Shown piece after piece: positions 21,489-33,831 of a stretch of 64,000 bases of DNA (its first letter is position 1; the number at the start of each line of letters is the position of its first letter). The notes under the pieces were generated by a model, which was not told the DNA's origin, searched no databases, and was given only the letters and a program-made list of their open reading frames with translations. A program made the position numbers and the translations under genes. The DNA is from Trichuris trichiura (Eukaryota; Nematoda; Enoplea; Trichinellida; Trichuridae). The stretch covers positions 2,480,001 to 2,544,000 of the forward strand of contig JBAJFE010000026.1 of NCBI GenBank assembly GCA_037903355.1. Direction: 5' to 3'.

Positions 21489-22988
21489 TCAATTTCCAAT
21501 TTTCTTACTTTTGCTTGTTGGCTTGACAGTGGTTCTGGCAGTTGTACTTGTGAGGAATTGACGACAGTCAACGTTGATTCGATTGAGGGCGCTTTCCAGA
21601 GTGGTAAAATTACCAAAAAGTTCCTCTTCTACTGTGACCGGAGCGCACTTTACATTTTGTACGACCAGCTGACTTGACTGGAAACATTTTTGGACAGCAG
21701 CAAGCCATGACACTGCTGTTTCGTTGCAGTCGAAGAACTCGTTTTGTTCAATAATGACCTTGGAACCTTCCCTTGAAAGCCAATCAGAAAGTGAGTAATC
21801 GAGACCTGTTATATTATTGTTGTAAAGATGGATTTCTTTGAGCGCATATTCTGACTCCAAGTTGTTTTTCGATGAAAATACAGTTTTAAGCGTAGGGTTT
21901 TCAGTGACAACAATTTTGGTGAGCGTAGTACTGCCCAAAAATGTCTCCAAATCCAACTGCTGCATTTTTGAAGCACGTAGGATGAACGTATCAAAGGTCG
22001 CATGAACGAATGCACCTTGTTCAATGACGTTGATTGGATTGCTTTCCAAATTTACTTTTAGCAGATTACTCATACCGCTGAACGCATTTCTAGGAATAAC
22101 GGTAATGCGATTTTCACTCAGATCAAGAGTTTTAAGAGACGTGAGCGTATTAAGACTTGCTGCAGGAAATTCAGTTATCATGCATTTGCTCAAGTCCAGG
22201 TGCATAAGGCTTCTTTCCAAGCCATTCAGAGATCCATTTTCTAACAAGGCTAGTGGGTTGCCTGAAAGGTTCAGCTGCTTCAGCCGATCAAACCCATGGA
22301 ATGACCCTGTCTCCAAAAGAATCATTTGGTTGTTACTCATATCTAAGGAACGAAGAGACGGCATAACGGGTAGAAGGGCGTCCCTTGGAAAAGCAGTCAA
22401 ATTATTGCCGGGCAACTCGAGGTTGAACAGGAAAGGCAAATTAACCAGCGCGTCTCTATCAATGTCGTTAATCCGACTGTTGCTGATTCGAAGAGTTTCC
22501 AAGATTTTTTCAGACAAAATTCCATGAGGTATTCGAGCAATGGCCGTGTTATTCAGTATCAGCGTGTGAAGTTTCTTAAACGCTTTCAGCGCTGAAGGGA
22601 ATTCTGTAAGAGCTCTTTCATCTTCGAGTTCAAATCGTTCAAGAAATAAACCGATGCTTCCTTGAAACGCCTGAGGATCGAATTGAAGAATAGTGCCGGG
22701 TTTTGAAATAAGCTTCAAATTGAAAACCCTGTCAGTAAAAGCTGCCAAACCCCTACTTGGCACGCTGTCATAGTGCCCTTCGATTAGCAACGACGCAACT
22801 TCACAGTTGCTGTTGGCGGTAAAAATTGGAAACTGGCGCTGATCTGTACACCAAACATCAATAGGTCCGCTGCACTGTGTAGATGAGCACGTGCAGTCAG
22901 AACTGAACGGGCATGAGACATTCCGAGGAGAGAAGATTGACTGGCATTTGGCCAATTCAACAAGTAACAAAAGCCAATAAATTTTCAT
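21489..22988 (-). CDS. Secreted leucine-rich-repeat protein, single exon, 499 aa
   Basis: The frame could start at ATG 23036, but the ATG at 22988 is chosen because it gives a clean signal peptide (MKIYWLLLLVELAKCQS). A cysteine cap follows (CPFSSDCTCSSTQC, L-shaped N-cap). Then come about twelve leucine-rich repeats of roughly 24 residues (for example LRSLDMSNNQMILLETGSF and LKTLDLSENRITVIPRNAF). A C-terminal cap (ENEFFDC-like NEFFDCNETAVSWL, KCF, VKCAPV) precedes a Thr/Lys-rich tail. No transmembrane helix or GPI-type end is visible, so the protein is probably secreted, with a role in protein binding or matrix. There is no intron, unusual next to its neighbours. The relation to chondroadherin/oplophorus-type LRR proteins is general; no orthologue is claimed. 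Confidence 0.9.
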   Translation of the reverse strand: MKIYWLLLLVELAKCQSIFSPRNVSCPFSSDCTCSSTQCSGPIDVWCTDQRQFPIFTANSNCEVASLLIEGHYDSVPSRGLAAFTDRVFNLKLISKPGTILQFDPQAFQGSIGLFLERFELEDERALTEFPSALKAFKKLHTLILNNTAIARIPHGILSEKILETLRISNSRINDIDRDALVNLPFLFNLELPGNNLTAFPRDALLPVMPSLRSLDMSNNQMILLETGSFHGFDRLKQLNLSGNPLALLENGSLNGLERSLMHLDLSKCMITEFPAASLNTLTSLKTLDLSENRITVIPRNAFSGMSNLLKVNLESNPINVIEQGAFVHATFDTFILRASKMQQLDLETFLGSTTLTKIVVTENPTLKTVFSSKNNLESEYALKEIHLYNNNITGLDYSLSDWLSREGSKVIIEQNEFFDCNETAVSWLAAVQKCFQSSQLVVQNVKCAPVTVEEELFGNFTTLESALNRINVDCRQFLTSTTARTTVKPTSKSKKIGN

Positions 22989-25544
22989 AACAACACCGTA
23001 ACAGCGCAATGATATATCTTTCCACGGATGATGCATTATTCGTGTGCCGTGTTACCATGAAAGGTAACTGCTGATGGAACCTTTTACAGTGCAAAAGTGC
23101 TTGAAGAGAAACAATGCTTACGGAACTTACTTTTTTCTTTCACTGCCAACAGTACAAATAAGGACCGTGAGCTACGCCAACTATTCGACGACGACGTTCA
23201 ACTAAGTAACAGTAATGTCTTCACCTGAGTTGGACTAAAAGGGAACAATGCCACCGTTCCACTATCGCGCGATTGAGAAAAACTTGGAATTGCAGAGATT
23301 AGGTGACAGGAACTGGTTTGTTGCCAAGCACAGCTGAGTGCTGCGACCAGTTTGCTCAAGGTTCCAACAGACGAGGAGCCCGTGAAAACCAGAACGCACC
23401 GAATCGACGCAGCGGCGTCTTCTCGTTTACTGGCCGCCTGTGTGGAAACTGTGGCAGCGGTTATGCTTCAATGGAAGAATGGACGAATCAAAAAAATCAT
23501 TTGCTCTTGAAATATACGAACCAACATAGTAAGTCAACTCAGTGGGCGGTACATAAATCTTTCATTTGCTGAAATCGCTGTCCGTGAATCATAGGCTTGC
23601 CTCCGGGTTAGCACCAATCATTACGTCCCTTCAGCAGCGCCCTCTTTCGAAGTTTAATTTGACCCTCTGTGACGCATTCATTAATTGGGTCTGAGCATTC
23701 TTTATAAGTGCGTGGGCTGTTTTCCTTAAGGTTAACGCTATCGCTTTGCTGAACTGAAGCTTACGTCATAATGATTCATTTCTGATATTGGTTTACTTTT
23801 CCTTGCTTTGTTCTTTGCAAATACCCTCTTGCATATTTCGTCAGTTTAGCGTGTTAGTTCAGGCGCGCAGCTTTTAGACCAAATTTGTCGCGCCGTCAGC
23901 GTCACTGAAACAGGGCATGCGTCCCTTCAACCCTGCCACAGCTTCTTCACTCCATAATACCATTCTTTCTAACGGAGCGCTTTTCCTCTGAGACAACGTC
24001 AAAACGGAAGCAAGCAACTGAATAATTTGTCTCTTTCACCCATTGAAATAGCGCTTACGTCAGACCACAACACCATATGTTCTTGTGACGCTACGCTCGA
24101 TGTTCACGTTTTGCCTCACGGTAAGGGCGCTTCAGATTTAGCTGCTTAAAAATTCTTACGCATACCGTTGACACATGTAATCATGTTGCATTCATAAGGG
24201 TGTACAGAAAACTCAGCTCTCAATTATTCATCATGTGGAAACTCATTTTACGCTGTCAGTACGATGCGAAACCTCTGAACAGGCATAGCCATGGGTAGCT
24301 GTCAAATACTGTGCTAATGAAATGGTTAATTTTCAGTTAGAAAATGCTCATGTGGAAAAGCTTTCATATACTCTGCATTCACTACGCCAAGTGCTGCAGA
24401 TTTATGAGTATTTGTGAATTTCAATCATTTTGCTGACATCTTAACCTCCAACTGGCGTTGAGCAACAAGAAGAAGACATTTGACATCTGTTTATCAAACA
24501 CTTCTGCATTGCTGGCGTAATAGGAATGGCAGATAAGCGTCAGCAGAGATTATCTTTTAACTGTCATTTTCCCCTTTCAAGATAACGTCACGTATCATCG
24601 AATGTGTGGCTTCATTTTATGAGGTTGTTGTCTTGGATGTTGTTGCACTATACCTTGAGTTCACAGTCCTGCTGAAATTGTCAAAACTTAAATAGCGCTC
24701 ACAGTCTTTTATGCATGGCAAAGTGCGTATAATCAAAGGAACTGTTCCATGGCGAGTTATTCACTTTTAATGTCATTGTTGAGTTGTTCACTAAGCACCA
24801 GCCAATTTCCTGGAAGACTGATTTTGAAACAGATTCTTGTTATTAAATTGACGCGGAAAAACAGCTTAGTTTGTTAAAGATAGGTAACGTACGATATGAA
24901 ACCTTCATGCTTTAAAATGAAATGTTTTTGTTTAGGAGAATATGAGCCGTGTCACAATATTTAAATTTGTAGTCTTTATCTTCTGAATCCCCTCTTCTAT
25001 GTCGTGATAAGGTCATAAAAAATTTTGAGCAGTCGGAAATGGCAATAAACAAATACAAATACACCAACTTTTTGTTCATGTTAACTGAAAGTTTATCGTA
25101 TATATTTGGTGAGTTAACTTTGCGCTTTAAATGTACAAATCCTTCGAGTCATTGTTGCAGGCTACAAAGTCAGGTTTAAACTAATTGAAGAGATTTTTCT
25201 TGAAGGTTTAGTTCGCTTACTTTTATCTGAGCGTGCTGCCCTCACAACACTGGAGCGCTTTTAAAATAATGGGTAATTGCAACCACTAGTGACGCTAATG
25301 AAAAAGGAATTTGGCAGGATTCACCTGTTACAAAAATGTTTGCAGAGATAGCCTTTTGTTTTTATCTCGAAAATCCTAAGCTCATGTGCTATTTTGTTAA
25401 CATTAGTACTTATTTCCTATGTTATGCTGCCTTACAGCACGATGCATTTCGGTGGAGGGCTGTGTTAATCAAAAAATCTCATTCAAAATTGGTTTTCAGC
25501 AACACCGGCGATTGGTCGTGTTTACATGTTTTTGTTTTTTAATA
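22989..25544. other. Intergenic, no gene seen
   Basis: The frame 23303-23572 (plus) has a short Gly/Cys-rich patch but no splice or start support. The remainder, 23.6-25.5 kb, shows no coding signal on either strand. Confidence 0.5.
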
Positions 25545-25556
25545 AAGATATTGTGT

Positions 25557-25754
25557 CGAGTTTCTTTTACGGAAAGTTTGTCCCGTTGATAATATTTTTA
25601 TTATTCCGGAACTTTCGGGTCAAACGAGACCCGTCTTCAGCGGTGTTAAAATAAAGCTCCGGAATAATAAAAATATTATCAACGGGACAAACTTTCCGTA
25701 AAAGAAACTCGACATGAAACTATACGGTCCCGTACCAAGAAGTTACATTTAATT
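25557..25754 (-). repeat. Foldback element copy A3 with 12-bp flanking duplication
   Basis: Arms at about 25557-25614 and 25655-25709 are complementary (GAGTTTCTTTTACGG and CCGTAAAAGAAACTC). The tail 25710-25754 contains CGGTCCCGTACCAAGAAG, matching A1. The core is single here, on the minus strand at 25611-25640 (CTGAAGA, stem CGGGTC/GACCCG, AAAG). AAGATATTGTGT occurs at 25545-25556 and 25755-25766, an exact 12-bp duplication. Confidence 0.85.
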
Positions 25755-25766
25755 AAGATATTGTGT

Positions 25767-28733
25767 TTTTTAATTATGAACCATATTTTTATTTTATGGA
25801 AACGAAATGTAGAATTAATATCGAAGCGTTCGGGCTTTGGCCCTGGCTGTCGTGTTCATATGGTGAAAATGCTTTAGTTGAATTGAAATTCAAGGCATTG
25901 ACGCCAACGCATGTAAGTAGCATGGCAGCGAATTGTCATTCAGCGTTGCAGAGTTTAGTAAGAGTACTTTTCACTGCTCTACCATTTCCTTTCACCTTTT
26001 TTCATTGCAACCTTGACATGTTAAATTTCGTTGGCAACAAAAGGTTGCCATTCTCTGGAAAGGTCATTTGCCTAATGAATATTGTATGCAACTTTTTCCT
26101 AACATCGCTAGCACTGTGACCTCTTTCCAGTTCAAAATTTGTTTTAGATTTTTCAGCGTTACATGCTTTAAGTTACCAAGTCCACGCGTAGTTAAGAGGA
26201 TGCACTAAATAACATTGAAACTTTGTGAGTACGCAGATTGTCTGACAGCATTAATTGTTCCTCCGCCACTTTGTTTTTCCATGTCTGCCTCTATACAAAG
26301 TGAAAACTAAACATGGGGATGAGGGGAATGCACGTTATTGCTTGAAATCTTTGCATGAGAAGGAGTAACGAATTTAGTGATTTGATTATAATAACTGAAC
26401 CTCTTCTTTCAATGTCAAGTCACGGAAGGCAGTGGTTTGCTAATCAAATGAATACTTCGTTTCTAACGGGCTAATAAAGCATGAAAAGCAACAGCAGCTG
26501 AGCTTTGCTTCACTGCAGTTGGAACAGCTCGGACAAAAGAAAGACTAATCGCATGATTTAACGAATAAAATGGATGCTTTAATGGACCCATTTGCAGCAT
26601 CTTTAGTTCTCAAGTAGGTTAGAAGGCTTTATCAATAGGCATAAGCAAGATGCAAACAGAATGCTTGATCACTCATTTTTGAATGAAGGTCAGGGTCGTG
26701 TTTGGGACAACTGCTGGTCGATTTCCAAGTGACACCAAGCTTTGATGCCCAGCGTGATATTGCTGCTGGTCAACTAATTATGGTCAAACGCGTGGTTACC
26801 TCCTTTATCTATTCTCTCATATGAATCAATGATGTTACCCGCTGTTGGTGATGCATGCGACCAGTCCTTTTGCCACCGCAACTGATATTGCCGTAGATTA
26901 GTTTTTCGAGGTTGTCAGTCTCGCGGGGCAGAAACGGTGCTGAATTGGCTCGATTGAAACATATCCTGAGGTCGAAGAGACCTGAACAGTTTCCGCACGC
27001 AGGAACCAAAATAGTTGAAAGGAAGCATAAGAATGAGGGCAATGTTGACCTGTGTACATTCTTGCGTGTAACATTTTAGGTAACTGCAATGGGAAGAAAT
27101 GATTAATAAAAAAAAATTTGGAACCGATGTCGCAGCTCCCCTGTAACATTTGCTGTTTATATTGAGCTGTAATTTTGTCCACCAGGCTTTTGCAACGAGT
27201 TTTCTACTGTTTATCATTTTTGTACTTGGCTTAATTCAATTGTTGAGAAAATGAATTGTTGTGCGACAGTTTCGCAGTCTAACGTAAGTCATCATAAACC
27301 TTTTCCATCTCAGTAGCCCAAGAATTCCTTACTCACAAGGTCATGTCGACATATGTCACCATTTTCACACATCATTTCCCACCTTAGTCTTGTCAGTATG
27401 AATTCTTGACGCTGACTACTTTTATGTTTAACAATAGTGTCTCATTCAGTATTTTTCACCTTTACTTTCGTTGATTCTCCATTTCGCGTTTCCTTTCGCC
27501 CTGAGTATGTTGACTATAAGTTGTTGTGCATTTTGATTAGTATCCAATCGTTCTTTATCGCATTTAACACAAGTTGCGAAGTGCGGGAGAGACTGCAGTA
27601 ATTGTTCAACTCCATTTTTTTATTGCACTTTTAACGGGGGCAGTTTATAATCAAATATTATATAATGCGACTGGCGCACTCCTGGAAAGCTCGCATTTGT
27701 CAAAGGATTCATGTCAAACAGTCGAAAGCATTAAACTTTGCTTTCTTGCTTCTTTTGTTTTAACAGGACAAATAAACCGCCGCTAACTCTTTGAAGAACC
27801 ACTTTTTCTCCCAATCTGGTATAGTCGACCTTCGAAGCCTTGTGTTACATGAATTAAAATTATATGAGCTACGAACTGCAGGTAGGCTTCCATGTACGCG
27901 AACAGCACCCAGAAAATCAAAGCTTTTAGTACTCTGTCCGAGAGCAGGGAATAGCAAGTTCCAGTCCGTCAGATTATTTGGTTTGCTTCTGTCTAAATTG
28001 TGTTAATACTTCTCTGAATCATCTCCCCTTCTTTCATATCCACGTCATTTCTACATAAAGCTCAATATTATTTTCCTAACGCTCGCGCTGCACCTGCATG
28101 GATGTAAGTTCTCTGTTCTTGCCCTAACGTTTTTAATTTGCTATTAATTACAGAGGAATGAAAAATGTGTGACTATCGATCAATGATATATTAATCAATA
28201 CAGAGACACTGAGCTATCCATTTGTTCAGTTTGATTTCTTTTTCCCTAACCGTCAACGCTACTGTCTACTGATTACCGTTTGTTTTACTGCGGCTACAGA
28301 ATAATAGAAGTATATAAATTGGTTCTGCACTTCAGCAGCCCGGGCTGACGATGGTTGCAGATGAATCTCAAGAGACCCGTTTCTCATTTTATCTTTAGCA
28401 ATAGGGCGGGTTTTGTTTACAGCGTTATTGGTACCTGTTTTACTTGACTTTTTTATACAGTTTTTTAAACCGTTATCCATCAACCAGCATTTATTCTTGT
28501 AAACGTTTCGAGCAGAACTTTCCGGGAGCCGTTCTCAGTACTAGGGGCGCTCACCGCCAGGCCAGTCTTCATCCCCTCCGTCCGACCAACTTCGGCCAGG
28601 ACTAAAGCTGTCAGTTCTATCTTGAGCTGTTGAGCCTTGGTCCCATTTCGTCGGCCAGACGGTAGAGCGAACGCCAAATTGATCTGCCGCGAAGATAACC
28701 CTCCTACACCCGGTTATTGGTACTTGTAAAATT
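25767..28733. other. No firmly supported gene
   Basis: Overlapping frames at 26809-27217 (minus), 27574-27786 and 27791-28006 (plus) lack start, splice or domain evidence. A locally GC-richer segment at 28530-28710 has open frames on the minus strand (Trp/Asp-rich) and may be a transposon or gene fragment, but I cannot identify it. Confidence 0.4.
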
Positions 28734-28961
28734 ATGAATACAGGTAGCCGTGTTAATGTCATGGACATCCCTGTTAATAATCCCATTTCCGGTGAAATAT
28801 TTACTAATACGTGTGGCCCCTTTTGTGAAAGCTGGTGGGACAGAGTTGTTCATGAAACAAGAAAACAATTGCAATCAGTTAAAATGGATAACGAGTTCCA
28901 GCAGACCCAAACTCTGAAAATAATCTATCGAACCACGCGATTAATGGTAAATAAGCCATAA
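28734..28961 (+). CDS. Candidate terminal exon, unknown protein
   Basis: The frame follows ATGAATACAG, a possible acceptor, and runs to TAA at 28959-28961. The sequence is protein-like (ETRKQLQSVKMDNEFQQTQT), with two cysteines and two tryptophans near CGPFCESWW. No upstream exon or family is recognised. Confidence 0.3.
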   Translation: MNTGSRVNVMDIPVNNPISGEIFTNTCGPFCESWWDRVVHETRKQLQSVKMDNEFQQTQTLKIIYRTTRLMVNKP

Positions 28962-29667
28962 ATTCTAAAGGTAGACAAGGGAATAGTAAAAGCAGCAACG
29001 GTATGATAAATAAGAAGGCTGCGTAATGTAAAGATAGTGTATGCGCACCGTACTTTTTATTCACTATAATTGAAAACATAATGAGCACAGCGGGAGACTG
29101 AGATGGCGGAAAGACACAATGCTCATCTATCGAGAGGTCTTCGCAGATTTATACTTGGATGTCTGTATTCACGGTTCATCATTCACTTGTTTAAAACAAA
29201 CGGCTGTATGCCTAGCTGTTTAGGATCACGCGTTTTTTGATCATGTAGTTCTTTCTGTGCACTCGAAAAGCTATCGATGCTTATTCTGTCACGCGCCCTT
29301 CCAAGTTTAAGTATTATTATCATTCAGTCTTATAAAAAGTAATATCAACAATTTCAGCAACATGCTCAGGAAAAAAGTAGGTGGCGAAGCAAGTCTTAAG
29401 AGCTCTTTTACCTTTCTTCGTAGAAGTGAAGAAATATTGCTGCGATTTCTTCGCAAACCGAACATCGGTACAAAATTAGCATTTTCGTGGAAGTGGAAAT
29501 TAACAAAGCAGGCAAAACCAGTATTAATATTTGCTTAGTGGCTGCGTGGTAGAACAAGTATGACTATCTCATCTTAAAAAAACCATGGTTTCGATTACAA
29601 TCTAGAGCGCTTCCTTTTCCTTTCCTTACCTTTTGATATGCTTTCGTTATGGCAAACGTGCATAGCA

Positions 29668-29922
29668 CTATTTCATTATCCTCATAAATGCGTATTCTTC
29701 TCTGGCATGAAATAAAAATCCAATTTTTCCAATGTCTGTGGTGCCCTTCTTTCGTTTGCCAGCTGCTTTTATGGATTCAAATTGCCACGAACACCTCTTG
29801 GAGCTAAAATATGTATTTTGTAGCTTGAATGGAAGTTGGAAGGAGTTTGGAACCATACAGTATTGCGCATTGTAGCTATTATCATCAAGCCGTTCGTATT
29901 GTTTTGTAGCTTCCACCATCTC
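29668..29922 (-). CDS. Small uncharacterised protein or last exon
   Basis: An 83-codon frame begins at ATG 29919, just after GCTGTTAG (possible acceptor), and ends in TAG. It is basic, with two cysteines and aromatic residues (VPNSFQLPFKLQNTYF, SIKAAGKRKKGTT). No signal peptide or transmembrane segment is seen. It lies directly downstream of another minus-strand candidate (29980-30305) and could be a separate gene or an alternative 3' exon. Confidence 0.4.
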   Translation of the reverse strand, partial: EMVEATKQYERLDDNSYNAQYCMVPNSFQLPFKLQNTYFSSKRCSWQFESIKAAGKRKKGTTDIGKIGFLFHAREEYAFMRIMK

Positions 29923-29979
29923 CTAACAGCTCAAGGAAGAGTTTTCTGATTTTCTTCATTTTGCTCTTAATATAGTTTC

Positions 29980-30305
29980 TCAATTTGCATCAAGCCGATG
30001 CAGCTGTTCGGTGGTTAAGTCATCAGATTTAGCTTTCAGGAGGGTAACAACATGAGGATCATCATCATGCATAAATAAACGTGGCATCAAGTCATACAGA
30101 AGAAGTTCTTTGTTTTAAAATTGCGGATGCGCTAACTGTTTTTTTACAAACTCGTATGACTACTGACTGTACACCCTTTTCGGTTCCATGTATCCTCGAT
30201 TCGTCCGACTTCGGCGATTTCTCACAAATTCCTCGAAAAAGTTTGCCCTTTTTGGCTGCAGCCGGCCAATTTCAGCCGGAACAGCGTTTCCTCCTCGTCT
30301 CTTCC
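29980..30305 (-). CDS. Candidate two-exon gene, unknown protein
   Basis: Two protein-like frames are stacked on the minus strand. The upstream one, about 30305-30165, is highly basic (RLQPKRANFFEEFVRNRRSR). The downstream one, about 30107-29980, ends in TGA and reads LLLYDLMPRLFMHDDD then LLKAKSDDLTTEQLHRLD. Donor and acceptor choices between them could not be fixed in phase, and no initiating ATG is clear. Composition argues that both are coding. Confidence 0.35.
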
Positions 30306-30650
30306 AATTTTGGTTATATCATAGTTTTTATTTTTGTAATTTTATGCAAATTACCCTAAGCGATTAAATGGATGATGCTAAATAAAAAAAGAAATGTGCG
30401 AGCAAGTAGATGTACCAACTAGTTAAGTACAGTTTCAAAGTCAGGGACCTTGAGAACGTACTTTTCATTAACGAATGAATCTTTCACGACCATAATTTTG
30501 CCATTTCTCTAGCGGTGAAGTCAAAGCAATTTTAAGATCATGCACAATTGTTTGAAAGTTAAACTTGTGGTCATGTGGACAAAATATGTGCGGTTGCAAC
30601 GAAAGGTTTATGATACGAAGACGCTCTGGCTTACGGAAAGCTTTTACTAG

Positions 30651-31178
30651 TTAGTAGCCAAGCATTTCACTTTCTTCTTCGAAAATGCCGCATCTAAGAT
30701 GACGATATAATTTGTAGACAATTCGACAAAGCCAAACGTTGAAAGCAGCATAGATTATGGTCGAAATGATTATGGAAATGACAACGATTTTTAAAAGAAT
30801 GTCATTGACTTCTGCTTCTTGGTCACTGTAGACCTGGCGACGTCGCAATAAAGAAATGCTATACACAACAACGACTATAAGCATGGCAAATATCACTAGC
30901 ATAAATGTCATGAATGGCACAAGTAATGCTGGATTTTTCCTCTGCATTCCAATATACATTAAGCAGGTACACGCAAAGAGCATAATTTCAAGTGCAAGAC
31001 CAGTGAGCAGCCAAGTTTTTGACAAACCACCGTACAGGTAGCCATAAATAAGACTCACTGTTCCGAAAAATACTTCAGCTATTTTCCAGCAGCCAACTGC
31101 TGCAACTGCCGAACTCAACGAGCATATACCACAGCAGCATCTATTTCTCCGATTCACGCTCCTTCTAGTAATTACCAT
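30651..31178 (-). CDS. Four-helix membrane protein, 175 aa
   Basis: The frame is open further upstream, but the first ATG is 31178, giving 175 residues to TAG at 30651. After a basic start (RRSVNRRNRCCCGICS) come four hydrophobic segments near residues 20-45, 57-75, 83-108 and 120-145, with short loops, and a charged C-terminus ending in EEESEMLGY. The CCCGICS start and tetraspan layout recall MARVEL/LAPTM-like or nematode tetraspan proteins, but no diagnostic motif is present. The end EMLGY could be a tyrosine-type sorting signal. A 5' non-coding or short coding exon is possible. Confidence 0.65.
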   Translation of the reverse strand: MVITRRSVNRRNRCCCGICSLSSAVAAVGCWKIAEVFFGTVSLIYGYLYGGLSKTWLLTGLALEIMLFACTCLMYIGMQRKNPALLVPFMTFMLVIFAMLIVVVVYSISLLRRRQVYSDQEAEVNDILLKIVVISIIISTIIYAAFNVWLCRIVYKLYRHLRCGIFEEESEMLGY

Positions 31179-33156
31179 ATTTCCTCCAGCTTTGCTAATA
31201 ATGCGTGCCGCTACAAGCACAAAGTTAAAGAAATGAGCAGGATGACTGACTGGAGTTCCTGTCAATCGACAAAAGAAGTAAAGTTTTCCTTTAAAGTCAG
31301 ATATTATTGCAAGCAAACAAAAATGTATCAGTAATGCGAAAGTTGACCTTCATTTAGGAAGCCGTTGAAAAAATTTGCGTTTTCAACGTCACACTTTGTT
31401 TCGCACGCGAGCTGTGGTTTCCTAGTGGAAAGGAACTTTCGCTGTGGCACCTTTAGTACTGTAGCTCGACCTAGGTTCCGCAATACATTGAAGAAACGGC
31501 TTATTTCCGTTAACAAAAACGCTAAGTAAGAGTACTTTCAGAAAATTTTCTTTCCGTCATTAGCGTTGTCGTCAATGCTATCGCAGACTCTACTGTACTC
31601 ATTTACTATTTCACTGTTTTGGCCGTTCGCATTCAGCTTCACCTCCGTCACTTACTGTCAATTATTACCTGCAGGAGTTGCAGTTTCTGACCCGCCGCCG
31701 ATAGTTGATCCTAGATATTTTCAAGGACAGGTGTAGAAGACGGTTTGCAAGAATCAGTTGCAACGATATAGCACTTTGCATGCATGCTATTGCTGAAAAG
31801 AGCAAATCTCAGCTGCATTTGAACATAATGGCAATGCATTCGATGCAGGTCACAAGATGAGCAATATTTTTTCACAACTGTACAGCAACAGTTCTTCACT
31901 TGCGCGAAGACGTGTGTGTCTTCCACACGCGAACGAAAATTTCATGTAGAAATGAAATGCAAAGCGCGGTGCGTTAGAAATGGGACAGGGATCAGAAAAA
32001 TGGTTCTGCTACTTTGCATATGCCTTACTGTTGGTCGGCTCTGCAGATAGCTGGTAAGCTGTTATTTTGAGACAATTTACAAAACCCTAAAATAGCTCAA
32101 CATCGTTAACTGTGGCATCAAAGAAGATTTTTAAAGCATCAAGCAGGTGAAACCTGTCTGCATCTGAGTTTCAATGCGAGCATTAAGACGTCATTAAGAA
32201 GCAATTTCTGTTTGCCTTAAAATTAATGTTCAATTTTGTTGAGAAGAGTCTGCGTTTAGAAACGCAATCAAGGTTCCAGTCCGCTCTGACTTAAGCCTGA
32301 CAGTTTGCAACATCAGCATTTTAGCAGCTCCTCATCACCAATAAAAAACCACAGTCTAGCACGTGGAGAACGTACATTGTCATTCACTCTGCTAATGAGA
32401 TTGTATTTAACTGGCGCTATGCAATAAGTTTTCTATCATTGATGTTTTGGCGAGCGTTGCCAGCAGAGAGGTGTTAGGCTTGTGCACGCAGTCGCAAGCT
32501 GTGGAATGTAAATGTACAGCGAAAGCGAAAAGAAATGCAAACTGAACCCACCAGATTAATAGGGAAAATTATACAAGACATGCAACATAAAATTATGAGA
32601 ACATAAACCATACGCATGAAAATAGGGCACACTGTTTGTACCTGACTTCGCTAACGTTATACTGACGACTGCTTTGAGAATTAATAAAAGTTATACGAAT
32701 GTTCCGTGCAAATTAGTGGTATTCCATTAAGTGCTTTCGCTAACTTAAATGTATAGTGTCATTCACTATACTAAAATGATTCAGTCACTTTAGGTAGTAT
32801 TAACCTTCAACACGTTCTTAGACTCAATTCTAAAACGAAGTTTTGGCTCTTGTTGAATTCAAACGTTTGAAAAAACGGCTTTGGCTTTACAATGTGTTTG
32901 CTGTCGATGATTTTGCAAAAGGTTCTGTGTCTATTTTCAGTTCATATAAAGTAAACGACTGTTTTTCTATAGAATGATTTACGTGTGTAACAGAATGCCA
33001 TATATCTACCTTCAACATACTGTTAATCGTAGTAACGAGTAGCACATGTTTTGGATAGTTCAATTGAATTCAGATTAGTTTTTTAAAAAGAGCCTGTTGT
33101 TGCTTCAGTCTATAAGTTTCTCTTGGAAGCGGCAGTAATTTTGAAATGCTGTTTCA
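31179..33156. other. No firm gene; contains one copy of a local duplication
   Basis: Minus-strand frames at 31328-31516 and 31711-31926 are weakly protein-like (the latter cysteine-rich: NCCCTVVKKYCSSCD) but lack an ATG and splice partners. 32630-32960 is the repeat described separately. Confidence 0.4.
32630..32960 (+). repeat. Local duplication, copy 1 (uninterrupted, empty-site copy)
   Basis: This block aligns with 37555-38450. Shared landmarks in order are GACTGC...GATTAATAAAAGTTAT, TTCGCTAACTTAAATG, TTGGCTCTTGTTGAA, CGGCTTTGGCTTTAC and GTTTGCTGTCGATGATTTT. The other copy carries foldback elements A4 and B4; this copy has neither and so represents the pre-insertion state. No coding frame spans it. 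Confidence 0.75.
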
Positions 33157-33831
33157 TCATGTTAATATTTTAGCAGTTGAAAGAAACTTGTTTACTGGTC
33201 GGATTGTTGAAAGGTTCACCGAAAAACTGTACGTAAGGTGGAATGTTTTAAAATAGTACTTACTCAATGTTCATCTGCGCCTTCGGGATACAATTGGTTT
33301 CCCTTGCAATTGCCGTTTGTACAAGAGAAGAAATGAACTGTTGAAAAACCAGTCTGGGAACTATGTCATAAACATGTCTTCCACCTTCTTCCAACATTCT
33401 GTGTATCATCTCACAAGTAAGTTTTTCAGTTTTCTCAGCGGGAACGGCGAACTTTTTTTCGTTAAAATTCGATTCGAGTTCCAAGTCTTGTATTCTGTAC
33501 GCAGTAGCCGATGTGCTTATAGCTGTATTAGTCAAACCTGAATGATGCTAGCGCAGCTTCTAACCTGTTTTATTCTCTTATGAATTTTCGCTATTTGTTT
33601 TGTGTTGACGAAACTTGGGCATTATAATTGAACGCCGTAAGGTCGGTACAGTGATCAGTTTGACTGTATCATCTTAGTTATCACTTACCTTTTCTCCGTT
33701 GCTGTTTTTTGTTTTCTCTTGGATTTTTCGCCTCATTAATAGAAGAAACATGCTGTTTACTTCAGTGGCGGCTTGAAGACAGGCACGAATTAGATTTTTA
33801 AATGGAAACACCGTGACTTCTGGAACGTCTC
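33157..33831 (-). CDS. Uncharacterised multi-exon gene (partial model)
   Basis: Exon 33689-33831 follows GCTAGACAG and ends at a strong GTAAGT; it encodes VTVFPFKNLIRACLQAAT and a basic end. Exon 33264-33537 follows CATCATTCAG and ends at GTAAGT, encoding a helical, charged segment (CEMIHRMLEEGGRHVYDIVP). A possible last exon, 33157-33226, follows ACGTACAG in phase across a 37-nt intron. The phases of the first two do not join directly, so a small exon probably lies between 33540 and 33688, or one boundary is wrong. No start codon or family is recognised. The two strong donors make a real gene likely. Confidence 0.5.

Noticed and set aside
22024..22527. 167-codon plus-strand ORF
   Set aside because: Antisense shadow of the leucine-rich-repeat gene.
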